Assembly (NCBI RefSeq): GCF_028554725.1
Contig: NC_071668.1
Coordinates: 41,616,501 to 41,680,500 of the forward strand
From: Zeugodacus cucurbitae
Taxonomy: Eukaryota; Arthropoda; Insecta; Diptera; Tephritidae
Reading direction: 5' to 3'
DNA: 64,000 nucleotides
The notes under the pieces are model-generated. The model worked only from the letters and a program-made list of their open reading frames with translations. It had not been told where the DNA came from and did no database searches. Below, piece by piece: positions 22,820 to 32,754 of this stretch. The position numbers and the translations under genes are program-made. Every line of letters starts with the position of its first letter. The first letter of the stretch is position 1.

Positions 22820-23348
22820 ATGCAAATTTTCGTAAAAACCCTTACGGGTAAAACCATCACTCTTGAGGTTGAACCTTCGGATACTATCGAACATGTTAAA
22901 GCCAAAATCCAAGATAAGGAAGGGATTCCACCAGATCAACAGCGTTTAATTTTTGCCGGAAAACAATTGGAGGATGGTCGCACATTGGCAGACTACAACA
23001 TTCAGAAGGAGTCTACATTACACTTAGTCCTTCGTCTTAGAGGTGGTGCTAAGAAACGTAAGAAGAAGAACTACTCCACCCCAAAAAAGATTAAACACAA
23101 GAGGAAGAAGGTTAAGCTAGCTGTGTTGAAATATTACAAGGTATGACTAAATAAGTTGCAATATAACATATTATTTAAAACATATATTGATCATCTAGGT
23201 TGATGAAAACGGAAAAATACACCGTCTACGTCGGGAATGCCCAGGTGAAAACTGTGGAGCTGGTGTTTTCATGGCAGCTCATGAAGATCGCCATTACTGC
23301 GGAAAATGCCAATTAACATTCGTATTTTCTAAACCAGAAGATAAATAA
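22820..23348 (+). CDS. RpS27A: Ubiquitin-40S ribosomal protein S27a fusion
   Basis: Two exons, 22820-23140 and 23199-23348, joined in phase 0 by a 58-bp GTATGA/TAG intron, give 156 residues, the normal length. Residues 1-76 are ubiquitin ending LRLRGG, the cleavage site for deubiquitinases; residues 77-156 are eS31 with the basic segment AKKRKKKNYSTPKKIKHKRK and the C4 zinc finger (RECPGENC then HYCGKC). The protein supplies free ubiquitin and a 40S subunit component. Oddities: ubiquitin residue 25 is His instead of the near-universal Asn, and residue 57 is Ala instead of the animal Ser; the tail reads CQLTFVFSKPEDK. An AATAAA overlaps the stop (23344-23349). The gene lies directly behind NSA2 on the same strand. 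Confidence 0.97.
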
Positions 23349-23880
23349 AAGTTTCTAACAAGTGTGTTAAAACAATATATAAGAAGTTAGTGTTTCTCAC
23401 ATTCAACTAGAGTTTAACCAGTTTAATTTGTTGTTTTATAAAAACAACAAAAGCTTATCTAATTGCATGATATGATCACATGAAAAATGCTGTGATTATC
23501 AACTGCAATTGCAATAAGACTGGATTTTATTAGTACACAAGTGAATATATTTTTCTAGTTTAGGGTAAATAGTGGGAACAGTCGCTTAAAGCTTATTTGT
23601 CCTATCTGTGTTGATAGTTGTCGAAATCAGTACATAAACCAATACAACGTTGAATTTTGATTTTATTTTGGCTTGTGTTCGAATCAATATTGTGATGTGA
23701 TATTACGAATACACACCTTAAAAGCACATTTTAAAAATAAGAGAAAACATAAAATGTGATAGTTGCATAATTTTATTTATAACATAAAGTTATATTTTTT
23801 ATTGGTTCTGTTGGTATTTTACTATCAAAACGGACTGAATTGAAAAATGTAAAACAAATCAAATATTCAAGAATATAAAT
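23349..23880. other. Unassigned DNA downstream of RpS27A
   Basis: RpS27A 3' UTR, then no recognised gene. Confidence 0.45.
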
Positions 23881-24001
23881 ATTCGCCCCCCTATTCCCCT
23901 TGCCGTTATGGAAAGTCCTTTCGCGTAGAACCACTTTCTGTAATGGAGGCCTTCCCCCGCGCTTCAAAAAAATAACCGCTATCGAATATCACGTAAACGG
24001 T

Positions 24002-24610
24002 GCCTAATCATTGAATCCGTAGCGAATTCGATTTCGATACGATATAGATTTTCGATCGAAAATGTGCATGCAATCATTGAATCCGTCGATAAACTGCTTA
24101 ACCACAAAGTGAGAACGTTAAACTGTTTTATCGACAAATGCGACAAATTTGATAAAGTGTCTGTGCTTTTTTGATTTGTTAAAAAAAAATTAAAACTGAC
24201 AATTAAGGATTGTGAAATTTCTTCCATAAAAATGTTTAATTCTCCTGAGGTTCTTTAAGAAAATTCTTTCGCTATTTCGTGTGGGCAACTTTATATCGCT
24301 TTTAAACATCTTTAATTTATTTTTGTTAGTCTGTTTTTGGCTCTTGTCTCTAAAATACCCATTTCACATATAATTTAGTCCGTCATCAGCAATTGTTTAC
24401 ATAATAACTTCCAATGGTTTACTTCTTTTACATTTCCGCAACTCACTCATCAGCGGATAGATTTCCACCAAAATTTTCGATATTGCGGATTCAATGATTT
24501 CGTAATTAGCGACATCTATTAGTAGCGGAATGTATTTTTTCGGTCGATAAGTGAGTTCAATGTGATCGTAAATTTTATTTTCGATACGGATTCAATGATT
24601 CCGACGCCCC
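24002..24610 (-). mobile_element. MITE-C, copy 1
   Basis: Ends GCCTAATCATTGAATCCG at the left and a reverse-complement relative at the right (CGGATTCAATGATTCCGACG). The motif ATCATTGAATCCG recurs inside in both orientations (about 24006, 24072, 24485, 24586). No gene. Same family as 26936-27312 and 44296-44971. Confidence 0.7.
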
Positions 24611-24783
24611 AGTAACTAAAATCGTGCCGGAAAAATATCCAGCATATGCCAGAGAGAAAAAGGGATGAAACCTTTAAATTTCGATTTTTCTGGAGAGATA
24701 TTTCCAAAAAACTAAATCCATTCGCACCGCCATCTCGCGTCGGAGATGGTTGGCAGTAATATTGAAGACTATATTTATTTTCA

Positions 24784-25480
24784 TCAAACAAACAGTCGGC
24801 GCATTCGCGTCTTGGCTCCCACGTCACTGTTGACAGTCATAACTTCGAGGTCGTAGATAATTTCGTATACCTGGGAACCAGCATCAACAACACGAACAAT
24901 GTCAGCCTCGAAATCCAGCGCAGAATAACTCTTGCCAACAGGTGCTACTTTGGACTGAGTAGGCAATTGAACAGTAAAGTCCTCTCTCGACGAACCAAAA
25001 TCAAGCTCTACAAGTCGCTTATCATTCCCGTCCTGCTTTACGGTGCAGAAGCTTGGACGATGTCAACATCAGATGAGACGACACTAGGAGTTTTCGAGAG
25101 GAAAATTTTGCGCAAGATTTATGGTCCTCAGAACATTGGCAACGGCGAATACCGCAGACGATGGAACGATGAGCTGTACGAGTTATACGACGACATTGAC
25201 ATAGTTCAGCGAATAAAAAGACAGCGGCTACGCTGGATAGGTCATGTTGTCCGAATGGACGAAAACACTCCAGCCCTGAAAGTGTTCGATGCAGTACCCG
25301 CCGGAGGAAGCCGAGGAAGGGGAAGGCCTCCACTCCGTTGGAGGGACCAGGTGGAGAGCGACCTGGTTACACTTGGGATCTCCAACTGGCGCCGAACTGC
25401 GAAGGAGAGAGACAGGTGGCGCACTATCGTCGATTCGGCTATAACCGGCTAAACGGTTGAAACGCCAATCACATACATAT
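24784..25480 (+). mobile_element. RTE-like LINE 3' fragment (copy B)
   Basis: Encodes only the C-terminal part of the RTE polyprotein (KVLSRRTKIKLYKSLI; GAEAWTMSTSDET; RWNDELYELYDDIDIV; QRLRWIGHVVRMDE; RGRGRPPLRWRDQVE), open for 161 residues. It is 5'-truncated and lacks the RT catalytic core, as expected for incomplete target-primed reverse transcription. Inserted into the MSANT-bearing element. The GAA-type tail of the other copies is not obvious here. Confidence 0.8.
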
Positions 25481-26044
25481 TTAAGATACGAAAGATCTTA
25501 AAATTCAAAACGAAGAAAAAATGGTACAGAGAGTTAAAAAACAGATAACACTGTCTCCTTTAGATTATTAGCTGGACCACCAGGTAGAGTAGTCGGATTA
25601 GCCTGAAGCAAGGAGCATGAGACGCTGGAAGTATCACTGTTTTTAGAAGAAAGTTTAAAGGACGCAGATGTCACCACTACTTCTTTTGGTATTCACGCCA
25701 GCACTCATATACCTATCTTTCCAACATATCTTCAATAAAATCAAAAAAGAAGACTCAAATAAACGTAAGCACCAAGTACAGTGATACCGCTGTTAAGAGT
25801 CAATAAAGAATAGCATCAAATCCATTAAGGGCTGCTTTAAAGATGTGCCTCGTTACATAACAAGAAGTTTTTATTGGAAAAAGAGCGCCTTAAAGTATAG
25901 TATATAAAATATGTATAAACATTTCGATAACTTTTCTTGCGATATACTTAAAAAATACGAATTTAGAAACGAAACGACATAGAAAATAGGGCCGATTGTT
26001 ACTATTATGACAATAGTTAAGTTTTGAGGATTAAATGGGAGTTA

Positions 26045-26569
26045 TGCCCGGTTTCACAGTTCGTACTTAAGTTGTGCCCAAAAAAAATCTTAACTAAGCA
26101 TTGTTGTTGACTGAGTAGTCATTTGCCTTTCACAGTCAATGCTTTTTTTCTATAAAATTTAATTATGATATATGGCAGCACAATGAAAACATTTGTTTAC
26201 AAATGCCATCTAAAAATATATGTTTGACAAATTGAAATTATTGTTGATGAAAAATAAATTTGCGATGCAAATAGACATTGGAAATGGATGGAAACAATAA
26301 GAATATTACGGCAAGCGAGCGGGGGCTCGCAGGAAAGAATATAACCCTCATCGAATGCAAGCAATTCCAAAATTGTTTCAACAAAACAAAAATTATTCGT
26401 CATTATTTTGACAAATAAGTCAATATTCAAAACAAAACTCAGTTGTTATTTAAGCACTGCTTAAGTCTCCCATTTTCAGTACTTAAGCATAACTTAAGTT
26501 AGAACTGTGAAAACCAATATTTCTGTTTTATCTTAAGCAAAACTTAAGCACGGACTGTGAAACCGGGCA
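26045..26569. mobile_element. MITE with TTA target duplication (MITE-D)
   Basis: 525 bp; ends TGCCCGGTTTCACAGT at the left and the same 16 bases reverse complemented at the right, extending imperfectly to ~27 bp ending in CTTAAG. Flanked by TTA at 26042-26044 and 26570-26572. Subterminal CTTAAG repeats. No gene. Harbinger-type by target duplication. It lies at the position in the older repeat that matches the MITE-A site at 16670. Confidence 0.82.
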
Positions 26570-26597
26570 TTAGCAAACGGAGTTAACTGAGATAATA

Positions 26598-26880
26598 CTA
26601 TGTTTACATATAACGAGATTATCTCCATTTACGAGCTTAACTCGATAATCTGTAATTAAGAAACGAGATTTCCCATACAAAATTCATCTCTGGATAATCC
26701 GAGATTATAAAAATTATATCGTTTTATACAACTAGATATTCGGTGCTATTCTTAGGTTTATCGATAATTTTGCGAAGAAGAGGAGAAATGTCAAATGAAA
26801 ATGTAAACAAAAATGGCCGACAGCGAGAGAAATATGTGTAATACAACAACAAATGCAACACATTTGACAATGTGAGATAT
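26598..26880 (+). mobile_element. ACTATG-ended DNA element, 5' part (copy A)
   Basis: Begins ACTATGTTTACATATAACG, with GATTATCTC and AACTCGATAATC subterminal motifs, and reaches an ATG at 26813 encoding MADSERNMCNTTTNA before a stop. 36190-36430 and 50640-50812 belong to the same family. Superfamily unknown. Confidence 0.5.
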
Positions 26881-26935
26881 TTTGCTAAAATTTATTTTGA
26901 TTTGCCGATAAACGCTTTGGAAAAATATAATTATT

Positions 26936-27312
26936 GGGCCTAATCATTGAATCCGTTTTGATCGAAATATGGTTTACGATCACATTGAACTCACGTAACG
27001 ACCCGAAAAAATACATTCCGCGGCTAATAGATGTCGCTAATTACGAAATCATTGAATCCGCAAAATCGAAAATTTTGGTCGAATTCTATATAGAAAAAAT
27101 CTATTAAAAAAACTATAAACCATTTGGAAGTATTTATGTAAATAATTACTGATGATGGACTAAATTATGTTTAAAATCGGTATTTAAGAGACAAGAGACA
27201 AAACCAGACTAACAAAAATAAATATAAAGCTGGGCAACTTCGAAATAACGAAAAAATTTTCTCAAAGAGCCTCAGCCGATTACATATTTTTTTGGAAGAA
27301 ATTTCAACATAG
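26936..27312 (+). mobile_element. MITE-C, copy 2 (truncated)
   Basis: Starts GGGCCTAATCATTGAATCCG and follows the family to about 27312 but lacks the right end. It abuts the MSANT-bearing copy 3. Confidence 0.65.
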
Positions 27313-27792
27313 AACGACGCGGTTGTTTGAAGGAATATTTAAAGTGAAGATGGAAATTCCAAATCGGAAACAGTTTGAAATTTTAATTTCTGAAATGGAA
27401 AAATATCCTGCATATGCCAAGGACTTTAGAAAAGGGATAAATTTCCTTTAAATTTCGATTTCTTGGGCCTGGAGGAGCATGAGACGCTGGAAGCATAATA
27501 TATTTTAGAAGAAAGTTAGGAGGACGCAGATGTCACAACTACTTCTTTTAAAAAATCAAATAAAGATGGAAGACTAACATTGTTGTACGTAAGTACAATA
27601 ATTACAGTGATAACGTTGTTTAGAGTAAATAGAGAATAGCATAAAATCCATTAAGGACTGCTTTAAAAATTTGTCTCGTTACACAAGAAAGAAATTTTTA
27701 TATGGGAAGAGAGCGCCTAAAAGTATACTATATAAAATATGTAGACAAATTTCGAAAACTTATCGTAGGCGTTACGATATACTTCAAGAATA
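27313..27792 (+). mobile_element. MSANT-bearing Harbinger-like fragment (copy 3)
   Basis: Colinear with copy 1 (reverse of about 740-1440). MSANT N-terminus IPNRKQFEILISEMEKYPAY followed by AKDFRKG, then an internal deletion and the distal region. It ends where repeat R2 begins at 27793. Confidence 0.6.
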
Positions 27793-28274
27793 CCAACCCT
27801 GCAAGACAGGTACCGGCGAATTCTCCGGTGAAATGCCAGGGAGCGGTATCCGCAGTTTCAATGAAAGTTTCTATGCCATTCCTAAGGGCGAATTGACAAA
27901 AGTACCCGAAACTATAGTGTACGTGTGATCGTTCATCCCTTTCTTGCACATTAAATAGCATAAAATACATTAAGGACTGCTTTAAAAATTTGTCTCGTTA
28001 CACAAGAAAGAAATTTTTATATGGGAAGAGAGCGCCTAAAAGTATACTATATAAAATATGTAGACAAATTTCGAAAACTTATCGTAGGCGTTACGATATA
28101 CTTCAAGAATACCAACCCTGCAAGACAGGTACCGGCGAATTCTCCGGTGAAATGCCAGGGAGCGGTATCCGCAGTTTCAATGAAAGTTTCTATGCCATTC
28201 TTAAGGGCGAATTGACAAAAGTACCCGAAACTATAGTGTACGTGTGATCGTTCATCCCTTTCTTGCACATTAAA
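27637..28274 (+). repeat. Recent 319-bp tandem duplication
   Basis: Units 27637-27955 and 27956-28274 differ at about two positions (near 27650/27969 and 27882/28201). Each unit spans the junction between the MSANT-bearing fragment and repeat R2, so the duplication happened after that junction formed. Confidence 0.9.
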
Positions 28275-29751
28275 TTCATCATATACCTCTTGCACAATTT
28301 GGGGAATGGTATTGGTACAATCACGGATGAAAGACCCAAAACTGCGAACGAAAACTCCACGTGCACTTTCAGTACTGCGACCCACAACAGCCCAGAAACT
28401 ATACCTTCTGTTTTCGGTTAGTTCTACCAAAATCCCAAATGAGAATTTAATAACAAAATCATTAATTATATTACATATTTATTGAAAATATCATGCCATT
28501 TTGTTGTTTATTATTATATTTACTTTATACATATATTATCGTACTACACTATATACATACATATGTATAAAGTGGGTGAAAATGAATATTTGAACAGTTT
28601 TTGCTATCGGACAAAGGCTGGAGGAAGAGTGGAAAATGTCAAATACCCCGTGCGGTCTGGAAGTGTAAGCTGCGCACATTATGTGAGGACTCTTTTGGTT
28701 TTTTTAGGAGTTGTTAAAAGATCTGTTCTTTCATTAATTTCACTAGTACTAGATTCATCCAATTTCTGGGAGGAGGGTTTCTATAAAATATAAAGTAAAA
28801 TATGAATTTTTATAAAGTTTGTAATAAAAGTTGGTAATAATTACCTTATGTTTCAGGAATTCCAAATCTAACACGGCACCGTTCAAGTCTTAACATCCAT
28901 GCTCTTGCTGTAGTATTTCCATTGAACTAATTTCGGTGAATTTATGTCCTTGTAAAGCGATACAACAACGTTATGGTTCCTCAATACAAGGTGAAAGCGA
29001 ATCAAAAAAGTCCTCCTAATTAAACATACAAAAAGTTTTTAAATTTCTATGAGCACAAACATTCACTTAAATTTACCCTTTAATTTCTGTGTTTTAGCTG
29101 CTAATGGGACGGCCAAGTGCCGGTAAGCTCAAAGATACTGAAACTGCTTTGCCCTCTAGCTCATTGGCAAAACCCAGTTGACACACGTCGTGATAATAAA
29201 CGATTTCAAAAGCACCTAAACCATGTCGTTCCAATTCTCCAATTAATTGCACGCAAAAAAGTGACATTAAACGTAATATCTGGTGTGTAAATGATTTGTG
29301 TTCCATGTAGCAGCGTTTGCGTCCATAGTTTTGGATTTGCTTGCAGCACATATTCCATCGCTTCGAAAGTTCTACGCTGCTACAATAAGTGACACCAATA
29401 AGTTTGCGTACCTTTAACGCGCCATATGAGGTTTGAAATATCTGTGTGGAAAATTAATTAGAATTTAAGGCAAGATAATATTATTATATTCAACAATTAT
29501 TTACGTATTAAATGGTTTCGCCATTGATGTTGACCATTGTTGGCGTAGCTTCTATTGCGTGCTTCGAATTGACAGTGCAATGAAGTATTTTTGTATCACC
29601 CTCTTCAATTCCATATTTTGGCTTTAGAAAACTTTTATTTTACGTTTTACTTATTTAAAAATGCGTGCTTCAAAAATTTAAACTTTAATTAGGCTGCAGA
29701 TCACTGAATTAAATAAAACACACAAAATAATACTTCACAAGCAGCCATGAT
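27793..29751 (-). repeat. Unknown gene-like repeat R2, copy B (inverted)
   Basis: Inverted relative of 10076-11812. On the minus strand 29751 to 29094 reads: MAACEVLFCVF, then a short block GIEEGDTKILHCTVNSKHAI, then after a CACACAG acceptor-like site a block of about 115 residues with KRCYMEHKSFTHQILRLMSL and ELERHGLGAFEIVYYHDVCQ, ending in a stop. Further blocks follow near 29010-28860 and 28780-28670, and an open 127-residue stretch at 28047-28430 (GLTENRRYSF; FCQFALKNGIETFIETADTA). I recognise no domain. Scattered stops suggest decay. Confidence 0.6.
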
Positions 29752-30898
29752 ATAGCTCAAAGCAAAACTTGTTCAAACACGAGAACTTTGGTTGTTTCTT
29801 TCTATCATTCAGGGTGCTGTATGAGAGAAGAGTTGAGTTAAATGTTTATGCACATGTTGTGTATGTGTGTATGTAGTGTTGTTATTAAAATTTCTTTGAA
29901 TGTGTTGGAGTTTCAGTACCCATGACTTGCTGGGTTATGCAGGAAAAATTTACTATTTCTCCTCTTTTACGGCATGTCGGTGTGATTATCTTGCTCGCTC
30001 TCTCTCATTGATTTTGGTGCCAATGCTGCATATGTCTTTCTGCTCTAATTTTTCTTTGTTTTGGATTTCTCATTTTCAGGGTAACCTTTCAATCACAGGT
30101 ATTGGTCATTTGTTGGGTCACCGTTTCGTTACTTAAATTTGGTTCATTGGTCTTCATTCTATAGGTCACCAACTTTTCCGCTTAAAAATGAAAAATTGAA
30201 ATTGTTTTATTTTTATTTTTATTTATTTAATTATATGAGGTATTTACATTTAAAAATTAGTATGGTATTATACATTTTTAATAATTATTATATATTAATT
30301 TTTAAATATTAACATTTTAGTAGAAAGTAAACTTTAACAAAGTTAGTATTAATTATTAAATTTTTATAATTTACAATTTCTCAAAAGTTTTAAGTATTGT
30401 TTTTTTTTGTGTTGTTATACAATACAAATTAAATTTCACTACTATGACGATTGTTACATATATTCGTACATTCATTTGTATATAGATGCTAATTTAACAA
30501 TATTTTTCTTTTATATAAATAAATTGAGTGCTATTGCGTACGTTCAAAATTTATAAGTTAACAATCACATTATTGAAAATGATAAATTGTGAGTTCAGCA
30601 CAATAATGCCTCCATAATCAAATCAGAAGCAAGATGAAAAACTTCGGTGCCTCAATGTAGTTTTTAGAGCTCTGTTAATTATCCATTGTGTAACTCCAAG
30701 GGCATCATAAGAGATACTGTGTTTAGCACGTCGAAAATAAATGTGCTACTCCAAAAGTCCGATGTAATTGTGAATATGAATATGTATAACTTGTTGATGC
30801 TGCTACATTTGTTCCACCATTTGGCGATTATCCACCAATATTATAAGCATGGGAAGTTTTAATACCAACTCTGTTAAATAATAAGAGTATCATTATTG
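29752..30898. other. Unassigned AT-rich DNA
   Basis: No recognised gene. 30190-30560 is very AT-rich. A short stretch near 29906-29940 resembles 40630-40665 (TTGGAGTTTC, then TTGCTGGGT), a possible minor repeat. Confidence 0.4.
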
Positions 30899-32100
30899 TT
30901 ATACTCTCGCAACAAAAGTTGCTAAAGAGAGTATTATAGTTTTGTTCACCTAACGGTTGTTTGTGTCACCAAGAAATATAAGAGTTATATATGGGGTTAT
31001 ATACATATACATGATCAGGATAACGAGTGGATTTGAAATCCGGATGTCTGTCCGTCCGTCTGTCCGTCTGTCCGTGCAAGCGATAACTTGAGTGAAAATT
31101 AAAATATCTTAATGAAACTTGGAACACACATTCCTTGGCACCCTGAGGAGGTTGCTTTCAAAAATGGGCAAAATCGGTCCACTGCCACGCCCACAAAATG
31201 GCGAAAACCGAAAACCTATACAGTGTCATAACTAACCCATAAATAAAGTTATGAAAATAAAATTTGGAACATGATATCGCATTAGGAAGGGGCATATTTG
31301 GATGTAATTTTTTTGGGGAAGTGGGCGTGGCCCCGCCCCCAAATCGGTTATTTGTATATATCTCGCAAACCAATGAAGCTATATAAACCAAACTTTCTGC
31401 AGTCGATTCTCTTACGTACCCCACCACACACCATGAAAATAGTTGAAATCGGATAATAACCACGCCCACCTCCCATACAAAGGTTAGGTTGAAAATTACT
31501 AAAAGTGGGTTAACTCACTAACGAAAAACGTCAGAAACACTAAATTTCACATAAGAAATGGCAGAGGGAAGTTGCACTCAGATTTTTTACAAAATGGAAA
31601 ATGGTCGTGACGTCGCCCACTTATGGGTCAAAAACCATAATTCAGGAACTACTCGACCGATTTCAATGAAATTTGATTTGTAATAGCTTCCTTACCTCCC
31701 AATAATATGTTGTGAAAATTGGCCAAATCGCTTCACAACCACGCCTACTTCCTATATACCAGAACTTTAAAGACGATCTGAATCGTTTACTTTACAATAT
31801 ATAAAGTAAGCACTAGTGAAGATATCGGTGCAGAACTTTGCACAAATACTACGTTTATAGTGTGGCAGCCCCATTCTAAAAATCGCCAAAATCGGACCAT
31901 ATGTTTTCAAGGCCCCATATATCGAACATGAGGACCTCTAACCTAATATTAGGGTTTCCAACTTTCAATGGACTTTATATAATATATATGACGAATATAT
32001 GGGTCAAATTGTGTGTTATCTTAATAAAATTACATAAATAAACTGCGAGAGTATAAAATGTTCGGTTACACCCGAACTTAGCCCTTCCTTACTTGTTTTG
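30899..32100 (+). repeat. Dispersed repeat R1, fullest copy
   Basis: About 1.2 kb, starting GTTATACTCTCGCAACAAAA and ending CCCTTCCTTACTTGTTTT. Internal landmarks: a GTCTGTCCGTCC-rich tract, many GTGGGCGTGG/CCACGCCCAC segments and GGCCCCATATATCGAACATG. No ORF. At least five partial copies lie in this window (12335-12740, about 13342, 18640-18830, 20113-20215, 62511-63237). I know similar sequences from dipteran genomes but cannot name the class with certainty. Confidence 0.75.
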
Positions 32101-32149
32101 ACTTAGTTTTGCAAATTACCTGTTGTTGTAGCATATTTTGTGTTGTATT

Positions 32150-32585
32150 TATAGGTGCATGATTTTTGTTACTTCCTGCCACAAAGGACTACGAGTGCTT
32201 CTTCCATCATACGTGGAATTATTATGTACGATTCATGAGCGATTGCCGTTGTATGCCTTGAAGAACTGCTGGTAGGATTCCCCGCACCCATAACAAGTAT
32301 AGCCCTTCCTATATGGGAGTATATGGGCGGTATCCAGCTTAAGTTTTCTCCGAAGTTTGCAAATATCTGAAAGGGATAATAAAAAGATATAAGTATATTT
32401 TAACAAAAGATTTTATGTTTAGTATATACATATATAAGGTTTGATATTATCAACTCTACCATCTGCCAAAAGTGGCATAATCCTTTTTCTGCTTCATTTT
32501 TGAGTTTTGCATGACGCACCAGATGTGCGTTGCAGCTCGCTTTGCCTTCCGAGACCATTTTCTGTTGTTATTTCCTCAAAATCAG
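32150..32585 (-). repeat. Unknown gene-like repeat R3, copy B
   Basis: The part 32333-32585 matches 11945-12205. On the minus strand: a block from an ATG near 32560 (MVSEGKASCNAHLVRHAKLK, then EKGLCHFWQM), an intron-like gap, acceptor TTTCAG near 32366, then a block DICKLRRKLKLD leading to YTCYGCGESYQQFFKAYNG at about 32270-32365. The CYGC pair hints at a zinc-binding site. Not recognised. Confidence 0.45.
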
Positions 32586-32754
32586 CTACAGCATCCAGTC
32601 AACCATAGTACTGTAAAGAGAAAATTATATAAATGAAAAATAATATTAGTAATAAATTATTAATGCGCTCTTACATCTACTCACTTCAAATTTTCTTTTC
32701 ATATGAATGGCGGCCAAGGCGGAGATTTTGATCGGTTCATTGTAGTACGTGCAT

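Larger units (their letters stand above)
23881..25997 (+). mobile_element. MSANT-bearing Harbinger-like element (copy 2), with two nested insertions
   Basis: Left end ATTCGCCCCCCTATTCCCC at 23881; right end AGGGCCGATT at about 25997. Both match the ends of copy 1 (651-1628). The interior is split by a MITE (24002-24610) and an RTE fragment (24784-25480). Between them (24611-24760) is an MSANT exon remnant: PEKYPAYAREK, FFWRDISKKLNPFAPPSRV and GW. Sequence at 25575-25970 continues the element and is colinear with copies 1 and 3. No transposase. Confidence 0.65.
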
